Shown: positions 54,176 through 64,000 of the stretch, in pieces
How positions within the stretch are numbered: the stretch's first letter is position 1
How the letters are laid out: each line of letters starts with the position of its first letter
Assembly: GCF_027943255.1 (NCBI RefSeq)
Contig: NC_072895.1
Span: forward strand, 23,472,001-23,536,000
Direction of reading: 5' to 3'
Source of the DNA: Anastrepha obliqua
Lineage: Eukaryota; Arthropoda; Insecta; Diptera; Tephritidae
DNA: 64,000 nt
Notes under the pieces: generated by a model
Databases searched by the model: none
What the model saw: only the letters and a program-made list of their open reading frames with translations
Told to the model about the DNA's origin: nothing
Translations under genes and position numbers: made by a program

Positions 54176-56090
54176 ATGTTGCTCTCAAGCAGTGTAATAC
54201 TTCTCCTCACCTCTCCGCTGTTGATGGCTCACTTACCAATCAACTGGTATCCCCAAAATACTTTGAGCATCAACATCACCGAAATTATAAACAAAATTAA
54301 TTCGGAGCGAGAAATCTACTCATTTCTCATTATCAGCGCTTACGACTCAAGTCAGAGTTGTCTTTGTGACGATTCCACCCGAATGCTCAGCGCTTATGGC
54401 ACTGTTAGACTACTGCAAGCAAACAGCTCTTGCGCGTACTCGGCCAGCCACACTAATTATGAAATTCTATTGATTCGCTGTTTATCACATAGATTTGTGT
54501 CGGATTCATTGGAGGCGATGGTCGGTTGTCTCACAAAGAGACGTTATATCCACATTCTCTTCATCTGGAATACCGAATACAACACTGTTTCTATACGAAA
54601 CCGTGAAAAACTTCAACAACAGCAACAACTAATATACTTTTCGTATATTGTGCCCAAATGCATTTGTCGAACGTCATCAGCATTTACAAAGACTACGTGG
54701 ATGACGGATACTTCTATACTTTCAGCTATTTTCCTCAGTTCCATCTAGAACGCAAAGAACTGGATGAAGATTGCTTTCCCGATCGCATCAGAAACTTAAA
54801 AGGTTTTGCCATTCGCACTGTAGTCAATGAAATCGAACCATGGTCAATTGTGTGGCGTGATCGTTATGGGCGTTTGCAGATCGATGGTTTTCTGGTAAAA
54901 CTTTTACGTGAATTCACTAAGCCAAACAATGGAACTCTCATCTATGCGGTAGTACCAGAACCATATAAACATATCCGTCGAAATAAATGGAAAGCTCTAA
55001 TATGAAATGATACCATCGATATAGTGACTGGACTTCAAGGCGTAAATGAAGTGATGGCGGGTGTTGATGTATCGACAGTTGTAATGCCAGTAGATTGGGT
55101 GATTATGTTGCCACTACCCCCGCTAATACCCGATAACGAAATACTCTTCTTTCTGCTCAATTCTATGTTGGGACTTTTTCTCCTGTTACTACTCCTCATC
55201 TTCTCATTCGTTCTTACATTGGAAGGTTTGCTTTGGCGACGACGTTCTAAAGCAGACAGTTTACTCTTCTTCACCTAGATGCTCACCAATGTTGTGCTTC
55301 GTAGAATAATTGGAGAGCCCTCGTGCTCGGTCGTTCACCTTAAGGCGAAATTTACAAAACCTATATATTTTTCTCTTGCTCAGTGGCATTTTCATAAGCA
55401 CCTATATAACTGCGGGCCTTAATTCGTATGAAACCAGCAAACCACCTCAGCACTCTCGTATAACAACTTTTGAAGAACTTTTTCAATCGAAAATAAAAAT
55501 TAAAGTAAGTCCGTATGTATATGACGCTCTGCGGCTTTACATCAGTCCACACAATTCTAAGGCTTTAGACAAACATTTCATAATTGAAAAATCGTGATTT
55601 ACTGAACCGTCAGCGACAATCCTTGGACACACGTTTTAGTTATACTTTAATCAGTCCACTTTGGTCCGTTTATTCAAGATACGAGTATCAGCCATATCTA
55701 CCACGACCACTTTTCTACGTGGGCGACAAACTTCTTTTGAGCGAATCTCTCTCAATGTCTATACCATTGCAAAAATATTATATTTTTAAGGAAGCACTCA
55801 AAAAAATGATGCTCCAGTTGCATAGTGTGGGAGTAACCAATTTATGGACTAATGGGGCTTATGAAGATGTGAAGTCGGCAAAAACTTTAAATACCACTAT
55901 AGTAAATAAATTGGAGTCTGGTCCAGTGAAATTGCAGGATTTGTACTGGCCCTTGTGGATGTATAGCGTTGGTGTAAGTTTATCGATTTTGGTATTTTGC
56001 GCTGAACTTTGGTATTATAAGAGAGCAACGATGAAGTCAGCAAATCATCAAGAGAGTCTGAAGAGGAGAGTACGGAGATTTCGGGAATAA
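54176..56090 (+). pseudogene. Divergent ionotropic receptor (IR), disrupted
   Basis: A chemosensory ion channel of the insect IR family, related to ionotropic glutamate receptors. A signal peptide opens at 54176 (MLLSSSVILLLTSPLLMAHL), followed by an extracellular domain (CLCDDSTRMLSAYG, YEILLIRCLSHRF). After a frameshift near 54650 come ISIYKDYVDDGYFYTFSYF and LQIDGFLVKLLREFTK (ligand-binding S1). A TGA at about 55003 interrupts KALI*NDTIDIVTGLQ. The TM helix EILFFLLNSMLGLFLLLLLL follows, then a TAG and a frameshift at 55276..55335, and LYIFLLLSGIFISTYITAGL with TTFEELFQSKIKIKV (S2). A third frameshift occurs near 55590; then LWMYSVGVSLSILVFCAELW (last TM) and a short C-tail. This is a divergent, single-exon IR by layout. 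The lesions could include assembly errors. Confidence 0.8.
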
Positions 56091-57457
56091 ATTTAGCGTT
56101 ATTTGCTACTTCTGTTGGTTTTAGTTGTTTACTCAGAGTGTTCGGTAGCGTTAAGCGCAAAACTAGACAATTTGAAAAGAGAAATAACTGCAGTATTTAC
56201 AACAAATGTAAACAAAAATGCAATTGAAAATTTGATGTACTATACAAGGAAGTTATCGGTTCGATATAATAATTTATTAAAGTGGGTCGTGGGTATAGAA
56301 AAATATTTTAGCGAGATCGCCGTATTTTTTTTTATTTTTTTTACAATTAGTTTTCTAGCCGTATAGGCTGGTGTGTGACAGTTCGGGAGTGCCATATTCG
56401 CATCTCCAGGCGTCAGACATTAAATGGTGGAGAGAGTTTTTTCTAACAGCGGTCGTCTCTCGACAAACCTCCGAGTGCTAGGAAAAATATAAATATTGCG
56501 TAGAAATTAAAAGCACACACGAAATTCATCCCAGTTTCGTTAGGTTACCATCATCAAATATACAACAGTGATAAAGTAAGAAGAAGATAATTAGTCGCTA
56601 AAAGTAGGGGTAAATATTTATGTTATTCAAGAGTTCTTCGGACTTCCTCAGCAAGTTGTTGTTACTAGCAACTGGAGCAATAAATGTTAACAAGAAATTA
56701 CAACAACGTTAAGTGCTAAATGGCAGAGTCTCGGTAATGAGAGATAAAGGAGCGTAACAACAATAACAAAAGAGAAACAGAAATAGTTAAAAACCAGAAA
56801 AAAAAACAAAAATTGTTAAAAACCAAAAACCAAAGAACAAAAAAAAAGGTTTCAGTATTTACCACATCAATCGCATGAGAATTCAGCCGAAGCATAAAAC
56901 AAATTGAAGATGAATCCAATTGAAAAAAACTAAACGTACTCAGGTAATTTAGAGGTATTAGTTGTGGCAGCGCAAACGATGTCTAATTGCTGCAACAGAC
57001 AATGCGAGTGCTAAGCAAGCTGCCTGTGGATGCCGTCAATAAGAAAAACATAATTCGCTAGGCAAATGCGAAGTCACAACACTATATGGGATTGAGAGTT
57101 AGCTGCCATATGTACAGTGAGTGGCATTAAAATTCGTACAGTGATTTATTTTGCATTGTAGTTTTTAGATAATTTGTTATAAAAATACGGGTTATATGAT
57201 AACAAAAAGGATAAAAGGCAAGTTTTAAATTTTTTTTTAATTTAAAAATTTAACAAAATCAAAAAAAAAAAACAACAACAAATTTTAAAGCTAGTTTCTC
57301 ACCCTTTTTCTTATGCGAATTAATATTAATTTAAAATAAATTAAAACAAAATTTACCGATTTTTCTCCTTTTTAATATATTTTTTTTTAATTTCAGTAAA
57401 ATTTTAAATATTTTTATCAAGTTTTTAGAAATGTTCGGACGTGCGGGCCGGATTTTA
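56091..57457. other. Non-coding downstream of the IR relic
   Basis: A block near 56445..56485 (AACAGCGGTCGTCTCTCGAC, AAACCTCCGAGTGC) may be a short copy of the repeat at 30479. The small open frame at 56103..56366 has a hydrophobic end but no recognisable motif. No supported gene. Confidence 0.4.
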
Positions 57458-57560
57458 TTAAGAGGGCAGATACTTGTAAAATTTTGAAAACAAAATTTTT
57501 TTTTTTTTCATAAAATGTTAATATAATCCTTTAAGAATATGTCAAAAAAAATTTTAAAAT
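57458..57560 (+). repeat. Single end of a TTAA-type element
   Basis: TTAAGAGGGCAGATACTTGT begins a segment whose internal part (CCTTTAAGAATATGTCAAAA) matches CACCTTTAAGAATATGTTTA inside the TTAA element at 43747..44856. The opposite terminus was not found before 58200. It is a partial copy or a related family. Confidence 0.5.
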
Positions 57561-58213
57561 GTACATTTAAGTACTATATACCTAGTATACCTTACTTATA
57601 TTACAGATCGTCAACCGTGACGACTCTATTCTTTGCGTTCGAGCGCTGGGAGTGGTATAGTTACGTTACCGATTTTAGACGCGTTTTTCTCAAAACTATA
57701 CTTTTCGAACTAGCGTATCCCATGAAGTTTTGCACACATCTTTTTTATGATATTACTTTCTATGTGAATTAACCATTTTTCGAAAATTTTTAGGAAAAAT
57801 AATTTTTTCGAAGCAAAAATAGTAGGAAAATTTGCCCCAAAATTAATTTTTTTTGATGCATTTTATTCCGCAATTTTTTTTTTCATTTTTTGAATTCATA
57901 TAGAAATTATGACATTAAATCGAAAAAATTTTTGGCTTTTTGTATTCAGGTCACTGACGCAAATGCTACAATGCCCGCCGATTGAGAGGCCCCGCCAGTG
58001 GTGGTAAAACGGCACTAGTAGCTAATTAGGATTATTTCAATAGAAATTTCAACCACTTCGACAACAACAAAATCTAATGATTATTTTGTGTAGAGGAAAG
58101 AAAGCACAAAATTTGTGGATCATTAATTTTTTTAAATTAAAATTTTTTTAAATAAGCCTATTCACAATCAAGTACAAATAATCTGGCATCCTTAGCAACG
58201 GAGCAACAAAATG
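57561..58213. other. AT-rich non-coding sequence, possibly interior of the TTAA-type element
   Basis: Contains CTATTCTTTGCGTTCGAGCG and similar low-complexity runs. Nothing coding was recognised. Confidence 0.35.
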
Positions 58214-58215
58214 TA

Positions 58216-58429
58216 CAAGGTGGCGCAAAATTAATCATACAATTTAGTTTTTGAATAACTTTTTACTGTTTTTACTAGAAATGATTTTGAGTAACCTTCA
58301 TTTTTACCATAGTTTGCCTGTTTGTTTACTGCAGCTGTCGAGTGCACAAATGTCAAATATGACTGATGAAGGACGCTGATTGAAAATTGAAAAATCTTCC
58401 ATTAGGGTGATTAACTTTGCGCCACTGTG
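58216..58429. mobile_element. TA-bounded MITE, 214 bp
   Basis: Ends CAAGGTGGCGCAAAATTAAT and (inverse) CACAGTGGCGCAAAGTTAAT are inverted repeats flanked by TA (58214..58215 and 58430..58431). The interior is non-coding. A Tc1/mariner-mobilised MITE is the natural interpretation. No parent element with this TIR was recognised in the window. Confidence 0.8.
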
Positions 58430-58431
58430 TA

Positions 58432-59253
58432 TACATTTACCTCCGAGCCTAGCCATTTGCACATAATTTAGAATTTACCCAGGAATAGAAATTTGAAAAA
58501 ATACATCAGGTTTTATTCGGTTCCTGATTTCGTCGTCAGAAATTAAAGAGAAATAAGAAAAAAAAAACCTACAACAAATTATTCTCCATCATCTGACCTA
58601 CTGCTAAAACAACTGATATAGTTACCACTTGTCATTTTTAAACATTTCAAATGGTTCTGGCAGACCTAAAGTTCATATTCATTCGCTATATTTCATAGCC
58701 ATTTCATATTTTATTAGCGAGACGAAATAGCTCTACCCCATTGGCTGAAACTTTCATCCAAACAAAAGGTATCACAATAGGCCTTCTCTCCCCAGTATGC
58801 TCCCCTGCACTCTCATGCCTAGAGCAGTCACCGTTACCTAACCCACCACTAATAGTAGCAGGTGGAGAAATGCGCATACTTCACTGTCGATACGTACTCG
58901 TATATGAGCAAACTCGATTCTTCACGTGTCCCGATTTGAATTCAACGGATATCCCCTTAATTTATTTAAGCGACACGCTCTCAAGGTTCAAACGGTACTG
59001 ATTGATATTTGTTTGTATAAAAAATTCTTTATATTTAAATGCATTTAAAATAAAAGCCTTGTTAACATCAAACATATTTACAATATGGCTCCAACTTGGT
59101 ATTTGCATGGTTAAGAGTTCATTCTGTGGATCGTAGAGATCTTAATATTTTTCTCCACAATATGGGTGAAGTTCCATATACAGGATTCTTGGGCAATATT
59201 ATCACAAAAGCTCACAGTATTAAGTTAGAAAAGTTAGCGTTGGTATTGGCCGG
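58432..59253. other. Non-coding, nothing recognised
   Basis: Includes an 86-codon open frame at 58741..59001 without any known motif. No supported gene. Confidence 0.35.
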
Positions 59254-59692
59254 TTAAGGTAGTAGTCTGGTGTAACGACCGAAATTTCGACGTTTTTGCA
59301 TCAATCTTTTTCAAAAAGAAAATAAAATGCGATCGTTTTAAAGTTTTTACATGTTTTTGTGGGTGTTTTGAAGTATATAAAAAAATTTTTCAAAGTTAAT
59401 TTTATATTAATTTGTTTAAAATTTTTGACGTCAAAGTGGAGTCCATAAAAAAAAGATGAGTTGGTTCGGGGAAACACACAGCCTTCCAAAGTCATCTGAA
59501 ATTAAAAATTCAGAGAGCTTATTATTCTGTAGGCCTTATTTTAGGTCCCGAACCTATTTTAGCTAGAACTTTAAAAATAATTAAAATTTCTGTCTGAAAT
59601 TTTTATAGTATATTTTTATGATGTTTTTCTTCCGAAAAATGAAAAACAAAAAATAGATTTTTTAAACCCGTCACACCGGGCTACTACCTTAA
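59254..59692. mobile_element. TTAA-bounded MITE, 439 bp
   Basis: It starts TTAAGGTAGTAGTCTGGTGT and ends with the near-inverse ACACCGGGCTACTACCTTAA. TTAA is present at both termini, as for the elements at 43461 and 43747, but the TIR sequence is different, so this is a third TTAA family. The interior is T/A-rich and non-coding. Confidence 0.85.
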
Positions 59693-61260
59693 GCAATTAA
59701 ACATAGTTTTTGCTTGGTAATTGATCAGCTGAGAAAACCAATGTTGCGAAATGATTACTACTTAAAAAAATGATTACTCCTACTGCAAAAAATTTACTCC
59801 TTCACATATATATACCTATACTTCGAATAAATTTTCAATCCCTCTCACTCATTCTGTTTTCACTCATTTCCTTACTGATTTATCCCGAGTACTCGTAGAT
59901 GGTTGCCATTAAGCAAAAATAAAGCTAAATTTTATGAGGACAATTAACTTCGAAACCAAATGACTTTCGATTTTTACAAAAACTAAAAAAAGGGAAAAAA
60001 TTTACAAAATAAAAACACTTTTGGAATACCTTTTTGAGCTGCACCGCTTTTAACAGATTTTTTGTTTTTTGTTTTGCTTGTGCATCAGAAAATGGAGAAG
60101 AGCGTAACCGATAACCAGTAAGCTAGGCATTGGCAACAGGCAACTGAAACTCGTAAATACACAAATTGCCAATTTTATTCACTCGTTTTGTAGGCTTGTA
60201 GGCAGATGGTGAATTACAGGTTTTCAAGTGACATGTGACAAGCAGCCTCTATAGCAAAATAAAAATGTAAAAGCAAAACAAACAAAATATTTATCAAACA
60301 CTTGGAATATTGCACGCATAATCGAGTGGCATTGCGTGGCAAATGAGTCTTAGCTCGAAAGTGAAATGTGGCAGACAGTTGTAAATATCTACTTACAAAC
60401 ATTTGTTACAAAAAAAAACTTGCTTTGCAACTTTTATGCTCATGAATGTGTGATGTGGTCCTGCTTTAGATATGCCATAAACTGTGGCATAACATAAAAT
60501 CCACTTGTCTCTGCGTGACATGCAAATCGGCAAGTTAACTGGCAAACACCAACAGGAAATTGCAATTACTTAGTAACTGTGAAAGATATGGTAAAAAAAA
60601 AATAAAACCAAATAAAAATAAAAAATAAGTGCAAAAAATTTTAAAAGTACAAAACACTTGAAGCCACCCTGTGCGCAAGATTGCACTGCAGAGAAAATCG
60701 AAACTTGTGGAGAAATATTCTGGTGCAGGGCAAGCACGATTTTGCTAATTTTGTAGCATGTCGCCACTCACCAGTTGCTACTAGGACAGCTGTTCGCAGA
60801 GCCAGCAGCAAGGCAAATTTATTGCAGGTTAAAATCGGCATGCTCTCCTCTACACTCGCCATTTCGGTTCCCCTAGAAAAGTACTAGAAAAAATGATCCT
60901 TTACACCGCTTAACTTTTTTCAAGCCCAATGCACACGCATGTTTTTTTGTTGTTGTATTATTTCGCTTTAGATATTATTTGGGTCGTCAACTATAGGTAC
61001 ATCTTACAGGCATCTGTTACAAATCACCGAAATATTTTATTTTATTTTCTTCAAACAATTTCTATAAGTATTAATGAATTAAACTGAAGTATTTCTAATT
61101 TAAAAAAATAGTACAAATTAAAAAATAATTGTGGAAATTAAAAATTGATTAGAAATAAAAAAAAAAAATGTTTAATTTTTTCGACAAACTTATCGGCTAT
61201 TTTTTGTACAACTGTTTTCTAACATTTATCAAAATCTATTTTCATGAGTGTTAACACAGT
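59693..61260. other. Non-coding, nothing recognised
   Basis: AT-rich. Overlapping open frames near 60570..60890 on both strands have no recognised motif. No supported feature. Confidence 0.35.
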
Positions 61261-62795
61261 TGATGCTTTCCATTTCAATTCAACCGGGCTACTCGGGTCA
61301 TGTTCTTCGATTTCGATGTAACTTAAATATGTTGCTCTCTGGTCAAAATAATGAGACACGTATTTTTTTGTTCGCCCGAAAAAAATTTTTTTCAAGAGTT
61401 ATCGGCAATTTTGTTTTTTGCCTCAAACTCGATTTTTTTTAATTATATAAGAAAAAAATTTTTTGAAATGCCCATAACTTAGTCAAAAATGAACCGATTT
61501 TAATAATTCTGGGTTCAAAATGATCGTAATTACTTACACAAGCGACTTCATGTAGAAACAATTGCAAAAAAGTAGTTGAAAATTTTTTATTTAGTAAAAA
61601 AGAAAAAAAATTTAAATTTTTTCAAAATTCAATATTTCAAAAAGTGCATTTTTTTTTTTTATAACTTTTTCCAAATCAAAAAAACATCTCAAACTTTAAT
61701 TGAGCTGCATGCCTAGTAGCTAAAATGCGTTGTTTTTGAGTAATGAATTTTTAAGTAAACACCCTGTTTCGCACTTTTTGTTTTTTGCAAAATAAAAAAT
61801 TTTCAACTACTTTTTTGCAACTATTTCTAAATGAAATCGCTCGTGTATGTAATAACGATCATTTTGAACCCAAAATTATTAAAATCGGTTCATTTTTGAC
61901 TAAGTTATGAGTATTTCAAAAAATTTTTTTCTTATATAATTAAAAAAAATCGATTTTGAGCCGAAAAACAAAATTGCCGATAACTCTTGAAAAAAATTTT
62001 TTTCGGGCGAACAAAAAAGTACGTGTCTCATTATTTTGACCAGAGAGCAACATATTTGAGTTACATCGAAATCGAAGAACATGTCCCGAATAGCCCTTTT
62101 GAATTGAAATGGAAATAATCTATATAAGAAAATTTTTTTTAATTGCTCATAACTTAGTCAAAAATGAACCGATTTTAATAATTTTGGGTTCAAAATGATC
62201 GTTATTACATACACGAGCGATTTCATTTAGAAATAGTTGCAAAAAAGTAGTTGAAAATTTTTTATTTTGCAAAAAACAAAAAGTGCGAAACAGGGTGTTT
62301 ACTTAAAAATTCATTACTCAAAAACAACGCATTTTAGCTACTAGGCATGCAGCTCAATTAAAGTTTGAGATGTTTTTTTGATTTGGAAAAAGTTATAAAA
62401 AAAAAAAATGCACTTTTTGAAATATTGAATTTTGAAAAAATTTAAATTTTTTTTCTTTTTTACTAAATAAAAATTTTCAACTACTTTTTTGCAATTGTTT
62501 CTACATGAAGTCGCTTGTGTAAGTAATTACGATCATTTTGAACCCAGAATTATTAAAATCGGTTCATTTTTGACTAAGTTATGGGCATTTCAAAAAATTT
62601 TTTTCTTATGTAATTAAAAAAAATCGAGTTTGAGGCAAAAAACAAAATTGCCGATAACTCTTGAAAAAAATTTTTTTCGGGCGAACAAAAAAATACGTGT
62701 CTCATTATTTTGACCAGAGAGCAACATATTTAAGTTACATCGAAATCGAAGAACATGACCCGAGTAGCCCGGTTGAATTGAAATGGAAAGCATCA
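61261..62795. repeat. Giant nested palindrome (foldback-type element)
   Basis: Arms 61261..61910 and 62146..62795 are inverted copies that look about 99% identical over 650 bases; they begin TGATGCTTTCCATTTCAATT and run CAACCGGGCTACTCGGGTCA. The spacer is about 235 bases. The left part is itself a palindrome: 61269..61600 pairs with 61782..62113 with more divergence (about 5%). The unit carries no transposase motif; small open frames repeat because the arms repeat. The sharp ends coincide with the ends of the repeat unit. It fits a foldback-type DNA element or an inverted duplication of one. Confidence 0.85.
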
Positions 62796-64000
62796 GTTTG
62801 ATGACTTCACTAGTGAGGAAATGGTTTGAGTCCACACTGATTCACCCTTAATTCTTCCCACCCAAATTTAATATTCCCCACAGTTTTCAGGAGCATAATT
62901 TGCTATTCTGAAAATAGGTAAGCATTGCTGTTTTGCACACCGGTGTTGAACGTTTCATAATTACTGTTATGAAGCAGTTGAAACGCGGTAAAGCGCACAT
63001 ACACAATTTGAAGAGTTTCAATGCTCGAAAAACTGCCAAAATGCAAGACTTAAGGCGCTGACCTTTTGCATTTTTCCACTACAGCCCATAATCATCCATA
63101 CCATTTCTGGTTATGCAATTATGTCAGGATGCTTTACCCCACACACACACACACGCACACATACAATTCCACATGCTTTGTATGGCCGTATGTGCAAGAA
63201 ACAAAAAGTACTTCGCAGTTATGCCTACAATCTGAACAACCGAAAATGACAAACATTTGACCAGAAAAACTACTTTCGTACACGTCACTTCAATGTGTGC
63301 TGCAAGTACAAACAAACACACATACACACATGTAAACCAGTATACACCAAAGCATTCGTGTACATGCAACGGTTGTGATGCTGAAGATGTTGCATGATGC
63401 TGCAATCGTTGCACACAGCAGCAATGACTTGCGATTGTAATGACGGCATCGTTGCTTTTTATTATTTTGCGTTGCACGGCTCAAAAATATCTTTAAAGCC
63501 AATGCTACAGTTTCACTTGAGTGGAAAACAGATATTTTTGATTCATTTACCAACACTGGCCACAATTTTCCGCACCAATTTCTTTTCCAAATATATGTTT
63601 CTTTTTAGTTTATTTGTGGTATTTAATGGGTTTAGTTTTTGTTAACACCTGCACCAATTGCGTTTCGATAAAGGCTTGTCGAAAGAAAGGAAGTCAGCAA
63701 TCGTTTGTATTTACTGGCAATTACTCGCAAATATCCATATGTATGTGCATATGTGTGCGCATGGGCGCGTTGTCGAAAGAGATTGCAAGAAAAGCCAGAT
63801 CGGCATTTATCCTAACTATAACTTAATTACAGTTACATCATAGTGAGCTTTTCACAATACTGCACACCGGCATCTGCACATACCCGTGCGTTTAAAAATG
63901 ATTGCAATTCAAACTGGTTCATGTTTTTCGAGTAATTTTTCAAATCAAGAAATGATTAAATTGATTTGGTGCTTCGATCGAAGGATCAATTATCGTGGGC
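62796..64000. other. Non-coding to window end
   Basis: A CA microsatellite lies at about 63138..63160, and smaller CA runs are near 63315. No recognisable gene. Open frames here overlap on both strands and are not supported. Confidence 0.4.

Noticed and set aside
60570..60890. Overlapping frames on both strands with hydrophobic stretches.
   Set aside because: No known motif, no splice or promoter context, and equal length on both strands. Treated as chance.
61248..62835. Matching 64-73 codon frames at both ends of the palindrome, considered as a duplicated small gene.
   Set aside because: They are the same bases read from the two inverted arms; both are interrupted and low in complexity.
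1..64000. CRISPR arrays, bacterial operons, ribosome binding sites, rRNA genes.
   Set aside because: None seen. The sequence is eukaryotic nuclear DNA with introns and insect transposons; the tandem repeats lack CRISPR repeat/spacer geometry.

Overview
The window is repeat-rich insect nuclear DNA, almost certainly from a higher fly (Diptera). A true fruit fly (Tephritidae) is the best guess. The evidence is a chemoreceptor-type gene with canonical GT..AG introns, an ionotropic-receptor relic, a huge glutamine-rich secreted protein typical of flies, and many Tc1/mariner relics. Several of these relics have a DD41D (rosa-like) catalytic spacing, a group known from tephritids. There is no bacterial, viral or organelle gene content. 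The species assignment is inference.

Three host loci can be supported. (1) A gustatory receptor gene on the minus strand: exon 1 (9538..9769) and a large exon (3674..4545) join in phase across a 5 kb intron packed with transposons. The usual last C-terminal exon was not found. (2) A gene for a secreted Gln-rich protein on the minus strand: exons at 26620..26983, 22986..26523 and 17582..17774 join in phase, and the first exon lies upstream and is not seen. Its last intron holds three LINE fragments inserted antisense to the gene. (3) An ionotropic receptor on the plus strand (54176..56090), broken by about three frameshifts and one or two stops, so a pseudogene.

Layout: 1..2.3 kb decayed LINEs; 2.56..3.43 kb a Tc1-like element; 3.67..9.77 kb the gustatory receptor, with its intron holding a mariner split by a LINE and capped by a tRNA-derived SINE; 10.5..14.3 kb a nest of mariner and DD41D relics and a LINE; 15.6..16.9 kb a dispersed repeat, a LINE tail, a microsatellite and a 125-140 bp tandem repeat; 17.5..27.0 kb the Gln-rich gene; 27.3..33.3 kb LINE, RTE, mariner and DD41D relics; 35.1..37.85 kb an extremely T-rich satellite of about 290 bp units; 39.4..44.9 kb an RTE relic carrying a satellite insert, DD41D derivatives, and TTAA-bounded elements; 46..48.8 kb RTE and LINE relics; 49.6..50.9 kb a higher-order tandem repeat; 51.0..52.0 kb a mariner with an intact C-terminal transposase half; 53.2..53.6 kb a deletion derivative; 54.2..56.1 kb the ionotropic receptor relic; 57.4..59.7 kb MITEs; 61.26..62.8 kb a very large near-perfect palindrome.

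The host genes do not form a pathway, although two of the three belong to chemosensory families. The main signal is transposon biology: nested insertions, TTAA- and TA-bounded families in autonomous-relic and deletion-derivative forms, LINEs ending in different short tandem tails (TAA, CCTAA, TCTAA, AAG), and several tandem arrays. All similarity calls come from motif recognition by eye, not from database searches.
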